Shown in pieces: positions 22,164 to 31,354 of a DNA stretch of 64,000 nt (positions are counted from its first letter, which is position 1; the number at the start of each line of letters is the position of its first letter). Below the pieces are notes generated by a model. The model was not told where the DNA came from. It made no database searches and saw only the letters and a list, made by a program, of their open reading frames with translations. The position numbers were made by a program, and so were the translations under genes. Location: NCBI RefSeq assembly GCF_002232035.1, contig NZ_NKXR01000005.1:1-64000 (forward strand), given 5' to 3'. Origin of the DNA: Collinsella sp. TF06-26. GTDB taxonomy: Bacteria > Actinomycetota > Coriobacteriia > Coriobacteriales > Coriobacteriaceae.

Positions 22164-23186
22164 ATGACGGCAAGCGACGCGACCGCGACAATTAAAAAGG
22201 GAAATTCGGAGCCCAGTTTCGATAAAACGGCTCAGCGCATCCTCAATCTTTTCTTTGTGCTCAACAGCTCCCCCGAACCGCTGACGACCGAGCAGATCGT
22301 CTTGGATTCTGACCTGGGATATGGTTCGGGCAATATCGACTCGGATAAGCGCAAGTTTCGGCGCGATCGTGACAAACTGCTCGAGCATGACATCTTAATC
22401 AAGGAGGTTCGCCCCGCCGGTGCGCAGGAGACCGAGGAAAGCTCGTGGACAATCGACCGCGAGCACACGTTTGCTGCAGGCGGCCTCATCACCGCAGACG
22501 ACGCCGATATCCTGCTCAACGCCATCGACCAGACGCTAGCGGCCGGCTCATCCACCTTTGCCGCGCCGCTTGCCGATATTCGCTCCAAGATTGCCTATCT
22601 CACCGGTAGGACGGCGGTGGACGAAGTACCGATCCGCCGCTCTCCAACCGTCGATGCGGTTTGGAGCGCCTTTGCCGAGCGTTGTGCGCTGCGATTTTTA
22701 TATCAGAACGGACGCGGCGAGCAGAAAAAGCGTACCGTCCGCGTCTACGGCATGTTCGAACGCGAGGGCGTGGCGTACTTCTGCGGCCTCGACAATGTCA
22801 CCGACGACATCAGGACATTCCGCTGCGACCGTATCGTTCGCGCTTGGCGTCCTTCGAAGGCCTACGTCATCCCTGCGGACTTCAATCTCAACGACTATCT
22901 GTTCTTTGAATTCGATTTTGCCGACCGCCCGCCCGTTGCAGCTACGTTCTCGTTCGCCCCTCAGACGCAGATCGATATGATCAACGGCCTCACGCGCGGG
23001 CGAGGTGAGCTCGCACACACCGATGCGGGATGGATCTGGACCGTTGACGTGCGCGACCTTGAAGCCGCCGCCTCATTTTGCATGGCCCACGCCATGGACG
23101 GCATGAGGCCCATGGCCCCCAAATCGCTCAAGCAGGCGTGGAACCGCCTCATTGAAAGGACGGTGCACGAGCATGCCCGTGCGTAA
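22164..23186 (+). CDS. WYL-domain transcriptional regulator (first of pair)
   Basis: 340 residues. N-terminal winged-helix-like region (about 18-95), a central part, and a WYL domain (about 165-245) whose signature is changed to AYFCGLD. The family includes PafB/PafC, which act as a heterodimer in the actinobacterial DNA-damage response; the tandem arrangement here fits that but does not prove it. It is divergent from the M28-like gene and overlaps the next WYL gene by 14 nt. GAGGAC precedes the ATG. Confidence 0.85.
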   Translation: MTASDATATIKKGNSEPSFDKTAQRILNLFFVLNSSPEPLTTEQIVLDSDLGYGSGNIDSDKRKFRRDRDKLLEHDILIKEVRPAGAQETEESSWTIDREHTFAAGGLITADDADILLNAIDQTLAAGSSTFAAPLADIRSKIAYLTGRTAVDEVPIRRSPTVDAVWSAFAERCALRFLYQNGRGEQKKRTVRVYGMFEREGVAYFCGLDNVTDDIRTFRCDRIVRAWRPSKAYVIPADFNLNDYLFFEFDFADRPPVAATFSFAPQTQIDMINGLTRGRGELAHTDAGWIWTVDVRDLEAAASFCMAHAMDGMRPMAPKSLKQAWNRLIERTVHEHARA

Positions 23187-24090
23187 ACTCACCAGCGAGC
23201 AGAGACTCTCGCGCGCCATCGACATCATGGAGGCCCTCTACGCCGCCGGCGAGAGCGGCATGACACGAACCGAGATTTGCAGTCGCTTTGACATCACGGG
23301 GGTGTCGCTCGACGAGATTCTCGAGATCGTCTCAACGCTCGCGGACCGAGAATCGGGCGTGCGCATCATCTGCGAATGCCACGGCGAGCGTGTGGTCCTC
23401 ACCGGTGACGCCGGGCGCGTGCTACCGCTGCGCCTGAGTGCCGCCGAAGGCGCTGTGCTCAGCCATGAACTTGAATCGTTGGGGATCGAGCCGCATACGG
23501 CAGCTCGGATTCGACATGCCCTTCTACCCGAAGAGCTCGGCTATAACCAGCGCGTCTTTGACACCGTCAACCACGGGTCGCACTGGCAGCAGCTGAGCTG
23601 CGCCATTCAGGACGGCGTTCGCTGCCGCATCTCATATCGCTCGATGGACGATGCACGGCCACGCGAGCGTCTGGTCGACCCCTTGCGCATTACGGCAAAC
23701 GGCGACCAAACATACCTGATTGCCTGGGACATCGCGGTCGATGGGCAGCGCACCTATCGCATGGATAAAATCGAGGGACTCACCTTGACGGAAGACTCCG
23801 TCGTGCCTCACGCACCGGACGTTGCATCCCTCCACGATTCCCTTGCCCGGACGCAGCGTAGCGCAAAGCTCTTGATGCCACTCGATATGGCGGAGCATCT
23901 GGACTGGGCCGGCATCACCCTCATCGAGCGCAGCGGGGCAGACAAGGCAACGGTAACTGTGCATTACGGCTCCGAGCGTTGGCTACTGAGCCAGATAATC
24001 GCAGCGGGCGGAGCCATCCGCATCTTGGATGACCCCGCCTTGTCAAAGCGTCTGTGCGAAATGGCAAAAACCCTCGTCTGTCCGCTTTAG
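23173..24090 (+). CDS. WYL-domain transcriptional regulator (second of pair)
   Basis: 305 residues. N-terminal helix-turn-helix (about 5-70: TRTEICSRFDITGVSLDE) and a WYL domain with TYLIAWD followed by TYRMDKIEGL, the typical WYL core. The ATG at 23173 lies inside the end of the first WYL gene; AGGA is 12 bases upstream, rather distant, so translational coupling is likely. The 3' end overlaps the convergent dinG-like gene by four bases, which leaves no room for a terminator. It probably acts as a partner of the preceding protein. Confidence 0.85.
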   Translation: MPVRKLTSEQRLSRAIDIMEALYAAGESGMTRTEICSRFDITGVSLDEILEIVSTLADRESGVRIICECHGERVVLTGDAGRVLPLRLSAAEGAVLSHELESLGIEPHTAARIRHALLPEELGYNQRVFDTVNHGSHWQQLSCAIQDGVRCRISYRSMDDARPRERLVDPLRITANGDQTYLIAWDIAVDGQRTYRMDKIEGLTLTEDSVVPHAPDVASLHDSLARTQRSAKLLMPLDMAEHLDWAGITLIERSGADKATVTVHYGSERWLLSQIIAAGGAIRILDDPALSKRLCEMAKTLVCPL

Positions 24091-26981
24091 CGCCGCCGCT
24101 CGTGGCGTGCGCGCCACAGTTGCAGATAGTGACCGATCTGCGCCGATTCGATGCGCTGATAGGAGCTCGTGGGCAGCGACGTTAAGAACTTCTTTCCGTA
24201 GCCCTTCGTCACCAGGCGCGGGTCGGCCAGAATCAGCACGCCGCAATCGGTCGACGAGCGGATAAGGCGGCCGGCCGCCTGCTTGACCTCGAGCACCGCC
24301 TCGGGCAGCGAATAGCGCGCCCAAGCGCGGTCTTCGCGCAGGTTGCGCTCGCACGAGAGCGGGTCCGTGGGGCTCGAGAACGGCAGCTTGGGAATGATGA
24401 CGCAGCGCAGCGTCTCGCCGCTGGCGTCGAATCCCTCCCAGAAGGCCTTAAGCGCAAAAAGCGACGAGGTCGGCTCGTTGATAAACCGGTCGCGCAGGCG
24501 ACGAGGAGATGAGTTGTGCTGCTGGCAGTTGAGTTCCAGACTCGCACGGGCAAGCTTGGGCTCGACGCGAGCGTACAGCTCCTCCATATCACGCCTGTTG
24601 GTGAACAGCGTGAGCACCGAGCCGCCCATGGCAAGATGAGCGTCGACCAGCACACGCTCGAGCGCCGAAAGATAGCCTTCGCGGTCGCGTGGATCGGGAA
24701 TATCCCCAGCCACAACCACGGCCATATTCGAATCGAAGTCGTAGCTCGAGTCCAAGTGCAGCGATGAAGATGTTGAAGCACCGATGCGATCGAGCCCGAC
24801 AGCATGGTTGAAGTGCTCAAAGCTTTTGGACACCGTCATGGTCGCTGAGGCAAAGATAGCCGTGTGAACCTCGGGCAGCCACTCGGTTGCCAAGGCCTCG
24901 CCAATGTCGATGCGCTCTGCGGTCATCGACTCTCCGCCGGCACGCAGCCTGCGATTGACCTGCAGCGAATACACGTAGTGTTCATCGGTGCCATCAATGA
25001 TGAGTTTGAGGTTCTCGGCCAGCTCGTGCAGGCGGCGCGAGATATCACCCAGGTCGACAACAACCTCGGGCTTGTCGGCGGCGACGGCTTGCACCAGCGC
25101 GTCGACGCTCTTGTCAGCTTGTTCCAATGCGGCGATGGCAGTGTAGGCCGACTGTAAGAAATCATGCCAGTCGTCTGATTCGCGCAGCTCGGGGCCAATC
25201 CACAGATTGGCATTGTCATAGCCCCCACGGGCACGGCGGCCGAGCTCGCGTACTCCATCGAACACGTCGGCGATCGCCATGCTCGCGCGCGCAGCCGTCG
25301 ACGTCGCCTTGGCAGTAAGGCCCAGATAGAGCGTAGAGCCCTCGGAGGTTGCCAAATCACGGGAAACCTGGCTTAGCGCGCCGGTGCTCGAGCCACCCAG
25401 GCGCTCAAACAGAACGCGTGATTCGTCCGCCGACACCACGCGCGCCCACTGGCGGCGCGCCTCGCGCTCGATGGAATGGGCCTCGTCGATTACCCAATGA
25501 CGAATCGGAGGTAAAATCCTGCCCTCGGCCGCGACATTGCGGAACAGCAGGGAATGGTTGGTGACCACCACATCGGCATGCGCCGCACGACGGCGAGCGC
25601 CGTGGACCAAACATTTATCAGGGAAAAACGGGCAGAGGCGGCGAGCACACTCGCGCGAGGCCGTCGTAAAGTCGGGGCGGTTGACGCTGCGCCACCGAAT
25701 GCCGAGCGAGTCGAGGTCGCCATCGGCCGATTGGCAGACGTACGCCATAATGACCGCGACCGCCGTGAGCGTATCCGCCGGATCGCGCTTGGTGGTAATC
25801 TCGACCTGGCCGCGGCTCATGCGCTCAAGCTTGCGCAGGCACGGATAGTGGTCATACCCCTTGAGAGCGCAAAACGACAGACCACCGTCCAGTTGCTCGG
25901 CAAGTTTTGGCAGCTCATGGTACATGAGCTGGTCGGCAAGATTGTTCGATTTGGTCGCAATACCAACCGTGATGTTGTTACGGCGTGCTGCCTCGGCAAA
26001 AGGCACCAGATAGGCCATCGATTTGCCGACGCCTGTGCCTGCCTCAATTACTCGATGAGTGCCCGTGACCAGCGCATCGCGGACCTCGAGCGCCATCGCG
26101 ATCTGCTCATCACGCGGCTCGTAGGTGGGATACATGCGATTGACCAGGCCACCTGGCGCATAGTCTGCCTCAATCTCCTCACGACTCGGCATCTTGAGTA
26201 CCGGCAGTTCATCGGCGTCCACCCGATCGTCGGCGCGATCGGCCTTGAGAACGTCAGCACGAGCGGCGCTGAGAGAGAAGATAGAACCAGGGTTCTGCCC
26301 TGCCAAGAACGAGAAGATAGGACGATAGGACCAAGGCACGTCCGGATGCATGTCGGCTAGGCGCGCCATGAGGCCCTGGGGCAAGTCGGTGAGCGCCACG
26401 AGCAACACGCGCCATACGCCACACAGGGCGTCGACGTCGGCATTGGCACGGTGTGATACCGAGTCGCAGCCAAACAGATCGGCCATAAAAGACAGCTTGT
26501 GAGAGGCCAGGCGCGGAAGCGCGATGCGCGACAGCGCCAGCGAATCGATCCAAATATCGCTCACGTTGACGCCGCCTTTGACCGACTCGATAAACGAGCG
26601 GTCGAACGTGGCGTTGTGTGCGATCACCGGACAGCCACCGACAAAATCGGCGAGAGCGGCGACGGCCTCAACCGCCGACGGGGCATCTGCCACATCGGCA
26701 TTTGTAATGCTCGTGAGCTCGGTAATCTCGGCGGGAATCAGCTGCTTGGGATGCACGAAGGTATCGAAGCGGTCAATGACCTCGCGGCCCGAAAGACGGG
26801 CCGCCGAGATCTCGATCAGCTCGTTGTCCTGCACCGAAAGACCCGTGGTCTCGGTATCGAGGACAATCACATCTTCCTCGATAAGGCCGAAGGACTGCGT
26901 TTTGGCGCGGTCGGCAAGCGTGGCATAGGAGTCGATGACAAACTGCGGCGTTCCTGACGAAACCGCGTCCTCGATTAGCAT
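24087..26981 (-). CDS. DinG-family helicase with N-terminal DEDDh exonuclease
   Basis: 964 residues. The exonuclease domain (about 38-200) has DTETTG (Asp42, Glu44), AHNATFD and HRANADVD, as in the DnaQ/PolC epsilon type. The helicase domain follows: Walker A AGTGVGK (314-321), VTNHSLL, a DEAH box (499-502) and SATM. Cysteines 381, 445, 450 and 457 are spaced like the Fe-S cluster ligands of XPD/DinG helicases, whereas B. subtilis DinG lacks the cluster. A role in repair or replication-conflict removal is inferred. ATG 26981 overlaps the ddl stop by seven bases, so the two are coupled. Confidence 0.9.
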   Translation of the reverse strand: MLIEDAVSSGTPQFVIDSYATLADRAKTQSFGLIEEDVIVLDTETTGLSVQDNELIEISAARLSGREVIDRFDTFVHPKQLIPAEITELTSITNADVADAPSAVEAVAALADFVGGCPVIAHNATFDRSFIESVKGGVNVSDIWIDSLALSRIALPRLASHKLSFMADLFGCDSVSHRANADVDALCGVWRVLLVALTDLPQGLMARLADMHPDVPWSYRPIFSFLAGQNPGSIFSLSAARADVLKADRADDRVDADELPVLKMPSREEIEADYAPGGLVNRMYPTYEPRDEQIAMALEVRDALVTGTHRVIEAGTGVGKSMAYLVPFAEAARRNNITVGIATKSNNLADQLMYHELPKLAEQLDGGLSFCALKGYDHYPCLRKLERMSRGQVEITTKRDPADTLTAVAVIMAYVCQSADGDLDSLGIRWRSVNRPDFTTASRECARRLCPFFPDKCLVHGARRRAAHADVVVTNHSLLFRNVAAEGRILPPIRHWVIDEAHSIEREARRQWARVVSADESRVLFERLGGSSTGALSQVSRDLATSEGSTLYLGLTAKATSTAARASMAIADVFDGVRELGRRARGGYDNANLWIGPELRESDDWHDFLQSAYTAIAALEQADKSVDALVQAVAADKPEVVVDLGDISRRLHELAENLKLIIDGTDEHYVYSLQVNRRLRAGGESMTAERIDIGEALATEWLPEVHTAIFASATMTVSKSFEHFNHAVGLDRIGASTSSSLHLDSSYDFDSNMAVVVAGDIPDPRDREGYLSALERVLVDAHLAMGGSVLTLFTNRRDMEELYARVEPKLARASLELNCQQHNSSPRRLRDRFINEPTSSLFALKAFWEGFDASGETLRCVIIPKLPFSSPTDPLSCERNLREDRAWARYSLPEAVLEVKQAAGRLIRSSTDCGVLILADPRLVTKGYGKKFLTSLPTSSYQRIESAQIGHYLQLWRARHERRR

Positions 26982-27940
26982 GCAATGCCCGCTCGACGAA
27001 GGCCCATACGGATCAGGCTGTCACAGACCTGCGGGAACGTCATGTCGTCGGTGTGGCGGATCTCATCCGGATACAGCGACGTATCGGTCATGCCGGGAAT
27101 GGTATTGGTCTCGAGGATAACGGGGCCGTCCTCGCTCACAATAAAGTCGCTGCGCGAGATACCCAGGCAACCGAGGGCCTTGTGAGCGGCACAGGCAAGT
27201 TCCTGAGCGCGAGCGTAATTCTCGGGTGAAATCTGCGCCGGAATGCGATGGATATCCGTAGGGTCGACATACTTCACGTCCAGATCATAGAACTCGCAGT
27301 CCTCGGGCTTACGAATCTCGACAATCGGCAGGGCGCGCACGTCATCTTCGCCGTATACGCCGACGGTGATCTCGGTACCCTCGATGCACTTCTCGACCAG
27401 CACTTTGTCGCCGTACTCAAACGCCTTGGCGATTGCCGCGGGCAGCTCGGAGGGCTCATGGACCAGGGAAATGCCATAGCTGGAACCGTTGACGGCCGGC
27501 TTCACAAAGCAGCGCTCGCCACAAACCTCGACGATATGATCGATATCGACTTCATCGCCCACCTCGAGCGCGAGGCCGGGGGCAATGGGAATGCCTGCCT
27601 TGGCGTACAGGAGCTTAGAGACCTCCTTGTCGGCACCGCAGGCGCTGGCAAGCACGCCCGAGGCTGTGTAGGGGATACCCAGGGTCTCCATGGCACCCTG
27701 CATGGCACCATCCTCACCGCCGGCGCCGTGCATGGCGATAAATGCCACGTCGAAACCACCGGTCGCCATGGTTACCATAAAATCATCGGCAGCCGTGTCG
27801 AGCAGCTTCACCGAAGTGTAGCCGGCCTCCTTCAGTGCCACCACAACGTTCTTTCCCGAATTGAGCGAGATCTCGCGCTCAGCGGAATGACCGCCCGCCA
27901 AGACCGCTACGTGCATGTTCTCTAGGCTTTTACCCGGCAT
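26975..27940 (-). CDS. ddl: D-alanine--D-alanine ligase
   Basis: 321 residues; makes D-Ala-D-Ala for peptidoglycan. ATP-grasp enzyme with the N-terminal AGGHSAEREISL, the central HGAGGEDGAMQG and the C-terminal SRSDFIVSEDGPVILETNTIPGM region (metal-binding Glu and Asn). Start ATG 27940 has GGAGGAG ahead. It is divergent from rlmN across 85 nt. On the minus strand a TACAAT with TTGGGG 18 bases upstream lies in that gap and may be its promoter. dinG follows with a seven-base overlap. Confidence 0.96.
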   Translation of the reverse strand: MPGKSLENMHVAVLAGGHSAEREISLNSGKNVVVALKEAGYTSVKLLDTAADDFMVTMATGGFDVAFIAMHGAGGEDGAMQGAMETLGIPYTASGVLASACGADKEVSKLLYAKAGIPIAPGLALEVGDEVDIDHIVEVCGERCFVKPAVNGSSYGISLVHEPSELPAAIAKAFEYGDKVLVEKCIEGTEITVGVYGEDDVRALPIVEIRKPEDCEFYDLDVKYVDPTDIHRIPAQISPENYARAQELACAAHKALGCLGISRSDFIVSEDGPVILETNTIPGMTDTSLYPDEIRHTDDMTFPQVCDSLIRMGLRRAGIAC

Positions 27941-28025
27941 GGGCAGACTCCTCCTCTATAATTTCTGCAGCTGATACCATATTGTAGCGATACCCTCTAC
28001 GTTTCCCCAAAATCGAAAGGCTTCC

Positions 28026-29078
28026 ATGAATCCCAGGACTAAATCTCAGGACATTCGCGACTTGAGCCAAAACGATATTCGTGAGCTCGTGGCCGAACTT
28101 GGCCAGCCCGCCTTCCGCGCGAAGCAGCTCATCGAATGGGTCTTTGAGAAGAACGTTTGTTCGTTTGACGATATGACCAACCTTCCCAAGGCTTTCCGCG
28201 AGCAGCTTAAAGAGGCTTTTGCCTTTGATACGCCGACTGAACTCACCAAGCAGGTTTCCAAAGATGGCTCGCGCAAGTATCTGCTCGAGTACCACGATGG
28301 CATTTCCGTCGAGACTGTCGGCATGCCCCGTCGTAACAAGCTTTCCGTCTGCGTTTCCACCCAGGCAGGCTGCGGCATGGGCTGTGCCTTTTGCGCTACC
28401 GGTCTCAACGGCCTCAAGCGCTCTCTGACCGCTCAAGAGATCGTCGACCAGGTGCTTCATGTATCCAACGACTTTGGCGAGCGTGCCACAAGCGTTGTCT
28501 TCATGGGCCAGGGCGAGCCGTTTGCCAACTACGACGAGGTTCTCAAGGCGCTGCGTATCCTCAACGACCCCGATGGCATCGGTATCGGCGCTCGTCACCT
28601 CACCGTCTCTACCAGCGGCGTTATTCCCGGTATTCGCAAATTTGCCGATATCCCCGAGCAGTTCACGCTTGCCGTTTCCCTGCATTCCGCCATCCAGTCG
28701 ACGCGCAATAAGCTCATGCCCGGTGTTAAGAAGTACACGCTGCTTCGCCTTCACGAGGCACTTCAGCTCTACACCGAGAAGACTGGCCGCCGCCCGACCT
28801 ATGAGTATGCCATGATCGAAGGCGTCAACGATACGAATCCCGAGATGCAGGCGCTCTGCGACTTCTGCGAGGGAACGCTGTGCCACGTTAATCTAATTCA
28901 GCTTAACGACATCGAGGGCAGCCCGCTCAAGCCGTCGCCGATTCATAAGGTTGAGGATCTTCAGCGTCGTCTTGAGTCCCGTGGCATCGAGACCACGATT
29001 CGTAACTCCCGTGGTAACGATATTGACGCCGCTTGCGGACAGCTGAAGCAGCGCTTCAAAGTTCAGAAGAACGCATAG
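28026..29078 (+). CDS. rlmN: 23S rRNA A2503 / tRNA A37 C2-methyltransferase
   Basis: 350 residues. Radical SAM enzyme that methylates C2 of A2503 in 23S rRNA and A37 in tRNA. The Fe-S motif is CGMGCAFC (Cys116, 120, 123). The general base Glu96 is in VETVGMP, and the C-terminal GNDIDAACGQLK contains the Cys that carries the methyl relay. AAAGG precedes the ATG. Monocistronic, ended by a strong hairpin; a parS-like sequence lies just after the stop. Confidence 0.97.
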   Translation: MNPRTKSQDIRDLSQNDIRELVAELGQPAFRAKQLIEWVFEKNVCSFDDMTNLPKAFREQLKEAFAFDTPTELTKQVSKDGSRKYLLEYHDGISVETVGMPRRNKLSVCVSTQAGCGMGCAFCATGLNGLKRSLTAQEIVDQVLHVSNDFGERATSVVFMGQGEPFANYDEVLKALRILNDPDGIGIGARHLTVSTSGVIPGIRKFADIPEQFTLAVSLHSAIQSTRNKLMPGVKKYTLLRLHEALQLYTEKTGRRPTYEYAMIEGVNDTNPEMQALCDFCEGTLCHVNLIQLNDIEGSPLKPSPIHKVEDLQRRLESRGIETTIRNSRGNDIDAACGQLKQRFKVQKNA

Positions 29079-29096
29079 GGGAGTCGCACCCCAATA

Positions 29097-29112
29097 CGTT
29101 TCATGTGAAACA
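29097..29112. other. degenerate parS-like site
   Basis: CGTTTCATGTGAAACA, two differences from the perfect sites at 31.3 kb. It lies 18 nt after the rlmN stop. Confidence 0.4.
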
Positions 29113-29116
29113 TCGA

Positions 29117-29153
29117 ACGACCCCGGTTGCAGGATATGCAACCGGGGTCGTTT
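29117..29153. terminator. terminator of rlmN
   Basis: 14-bp perfect stem (ACGACCCCGGTTGC with GCAACCGGGGTCGT) with a seven-base loop, followed by TTTC. Confidence 0.85.
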
Positions 29154-29208
29154 CATTTATCGACCTCAATTTTGGACCAACTGCTACCTTTCCCATTTTT
29201 TACGGACA

Positions 29209-29250
29209 AAATAAAGGGCCCTTGTCTCATGAATCAGACAAGGGCCCCTC
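29209..29250 (-). terminator. terminator of the parAB transcript
   Basis: 12-bp perfect stem (GGGCCCTTGTCT with AGACAAGGGCCC), followed on the minus strand by TTTATTTTG. Confidence 0.75.
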
Positions 29251-29277
29251 AAAATATGCAGGGTAATTGTTTGGTAC

Positions 29278-29532
29278 CTAATAGCCTACATTTTCCCATT
29301 GGTTGCTAACCCAACCTTGATTAATCTTGGGATTCTTCGTTACCTGAGCAGTACGCATGGCAACATCTTCTGTCATAACATCCATTTTCTTCTTTGAAGT
29401 ATCGACGATATCTTGCGCGCTACGAAGCAAACGACCTCGAAGTTCATCGTCTGTCGCGATCTTATAGCCAGCAAAGGCACCAGCCGCGACAGTCGTCGCC
29501 AATGCAATCGCAGTTATAATCTTATTCCTCAT
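29278..29532 (-). CDS. small YtxH-like membrane protein
   Basis: 84 residues. N-terminal hydrophobic helix (about 4-22, Ala-rich, ending in GYKIATD), then a charged, helical cytosolic or surface part with a SAQDIVDTSKKKM amphipathic stretch, as in YtxH/gas-vesicle-like small proteins. Function unknown. ATG 29532 is chosen because GGGGG precedes it by five bases; it overlaps the parB stop by 11 nt, so it is the last gene of the parAB operon. Its AT content is higher than the neighbours, as in all of 29-32 kb. Confidence 0.7.
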   Translation of the reverse strand: MRNKIITAIALATTVAAGAFAGYKIATDDELRGRLLRSAQDIVDTSKKKMDVMTEDVAMRTAQVTKNPKINQGWVSNQWENVGY

Positions 29533-30427
29533 CTTGGCCCCCTTGATCAAACTGAATCATTTCACCAAGAATACGAGAAAGCTCTTCTTCGTCTTTAAAC
29601 TCAATTTCAATCTTATTCTTTCCACGCGAGCTCTTCACACGCACGTTGGTATTAAATACCTGGCGAAGCACACGGGCAGCCTTTTTAAAAGATTGAGGCG
29701 TTGCAGGCCTCGGCGTCTTAGGCGTCTCTCCGGCAGAAAACAATGGAGCAAGATTTTCTGTCGCTCTTACGGAAAGGCCCTCTGCAACAACCTTTTCTGC
29801 AAGTCGAATTCGAGCATCCTCATAGGGAACTGCAAGAATCGCACGTGCATGACCAGCAGTAAGTTTACCCTCAAAAATCATCTGCTGAACTACTTCGGGG
29901 AGATCGAGAAGGCGCAACGAATTTGTAATTGCAGAGCGTGACTTGCTTACTGCCTTCGACAATGCCTCCTGGGTCATACCGCTGGCATCAATGAGCTGGC
30001 GATAGCCCTTGGCCTCTTCGACGGGATTCAGATCAGAACGCTGAAGGTTTTCGATAAGAGCAAGAGCCAGCATCTCTTCATCATTAACATCTTTAATGAT
30101 GACAGGCAGCTCCTCAAGACCAGCAAGCTTTGACGCCTGGTAACGACGCTCACCAGCGATAATCTCATAGCCGTTTCCATGCTTGCGAACCAAGAGCGGC
30201 TGCAAAACGCCATGTTCTTGGATTGACTCGCTCAACTCGCGAAGTTCAGTTTCATTAAAATGAATTCGCGGTTGATTAGGGTTGGGAACGATATCCTCAA
30301 TAGGTAGTTTTGTTTCAGATGCGGCATTTGAAGCAGATGCAGCAGAACCACCGGTCTCATACTCAGCCTCTGAGACCAAAGCATTGAGTCCGCGTCCCAA
30401 TCCACCACGTTTCTTTGCACTAGGCAC
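29522..30427 (-). CDS. parB: chromosome partitioning protein ParB
   Basis: 301 residues. CTPase/DNA-binding protein that loads on parS and recruits SMC. The N-terminus is GLGRGLNAL (ParA-interacting), box II is GERRYQAS (92-99), ENLQRSDLNP is at 126-135, and the helix-turn-helix is near 150-172 (TQEALSKAVSKSRSAITNSL). A C-terminal dimerisation domain is present. GTG start overlaps the parA stop by eight bases; AGAGGTGAT ahead of it is a near-perfect anti-SD match. Three parS sites lie upstream of parA. Confidence 0.97.
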   Translation of the reverse strand: MPSAKKRGGLGRGLNALVSEAEYETGGSAASASNAASETKLPIEDIVPNPNQPRIHFNETELRELSESIQEHGVLQPLLVRKHGNGYEIIAGERRYQASKLAGLEELPVIIKDVNDEEMLALALIENLQRSDLNPVEEAKGYRQLIDASGMTQEALSKAVSKSRSAITNSLRLLDLPEVVQQMIFEGKLTAGHARAILAVPYEDARIRLAEKVVAEGLSVRATENLAPLFSAGETPKTPRPATPQSFKKAARVLRQVFNTNVRVKSSRGKNKIEIEFKDEEELSRILGEMIQFDQGGQDEE

Positions 30428-31220
30428 GCTTGATCACCTCTTTTGCAAGGTTCATATACGCTTTTGCACCCTTATTTTGAGGTGCATAGGTAATTATCGG
30501 TTCTCCAAAAGACGGAGCTTCAGAGATTTTAACCGTACGGGGAATCAGCGTCTTAAACGCCTTATCACCAAAGTACGATTGAACTTCCTCAACAACCTGA
30601 TTCGACAAAGAAGTACGTGAGTCATACATGGTCATAAGCACACCATAGGTGTCTAAGCCCTTGTTCAGACGTGATTTGACCATCTTCATTGACTCTAGCA
30701 GCTTCGTAACGCCCTCGAGTGCGTAGTACTCGCACTGGATCGGAATCAAAACGCTGTCTGCTGCGGTCAAGGCATTGATAGTAAGCAGGCCGAGCGAAGG
30801 AGGACAGTCAATGAAAATAAAATCGAACTCGTCCTGAATCGGCTCAAGCAAATCTTTGAGGCGGGTTTCGCGAGCAATTGCACTTACGAGCTCAATTTCG
30901 GCACCTGCAAGCTGAATCGTAGCTGGAATTACGAATACCTTTTTGCAATTTGTATCAAGAACAAGCGATTCTGCCGGCACATCATTCAACAATGCATCAT
31001 AGATGCAGTGATCAAGGTCTTCTTTTTCAATTCCAAATCCACTTGTACTGTTTCCCTGCGGATCAAAATCGACAATCAGTGTCTTACGACCCTGCTCACC
31101 CAGTGCTGCTGCAAGGTTTACAGCCGTCGTTGACTTACCGACGCCGCCTTTTTGATTGATGATTGCAATGATACGCGTGTCTCTTGCGTTCTTAGAACGC
31201 TTAACGTCGCGAAATCCCAC
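30420..31220 (-). CDS. parA: chromosome partitioning ATPase ParA/Soj
   Basis: 266 residues. Deviant Walker A ATPase with KGGVGKST (24-31) including the signature lysine, DFDPQGN, and FIFIDCPPSLG as Walker B. It works with ParB to separate origins. GTG start with AGGAGG four bases upstream. First gene of parA-parB-YtxH-like; the three parS sites occupy the gap between it and rsmG. Confidence 0.97.
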   Translation of the reverse strand: MGFRDVKRSKNARDTRIIAIINQKGGVGKSTTAVNLAAALGEQGRKTLIVDFDPQGNSTSGFGIEKEDLDHCIYDALLNDVPAESLVLDTNCKKVFVIPATIQLAGAEIELVSAIARETRLKDLLEPIQDEFDFIFIDCPPSLGLLTINALTAADSVLIPIQCEYYALEGVTKLLESMKMVKSRLNKGLDTYGVLMTMYDSRTSLSNQVVEEVQSYFGDKAFKTLIPRTVKISEAPSFGEPIITYAPQNKGAKAYMNLAKEVIKRA

Positions 31221-31259
31221 GGTCCCTCCTGGTGTGTATTAAAGCTGTCAAACGGAGGA

Positions 31260-31275
31260 TGTTTCACGTGAAACA
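31260..31275. other. parS site 1
   Basis: TGTTTCACGTGAAACA, a perfect match to the universal bacterial parS palindrome, 40 nt upstream of parA. Confidence 0.95.
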
Positions 31276-31298
31276 TTCCGATTCGATATCAACCGCCA

Positions 31299-31314
31299 TG
31301 TTTCACGTGAAACA
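31299..31314. other. parS site 2
   Basis: TGTTTCACGTGAAACA, identical to site 1, with centres 39 bp apart. Confidence 0.95.
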
Positions 31315-31337
31315 CTGCAAGTTGTTAGTATCCATTA

Positions 31338-31353
31338 TGTTTCACGTGAAACA
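31338..31353. other. parS site 3
   Basis: TGTTTCACGTGAAACA, again 39 bp on from site 2 and directly next to the rsmG stop codon. Confidence 0.95.
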
Positions 31354-31354
31354 T

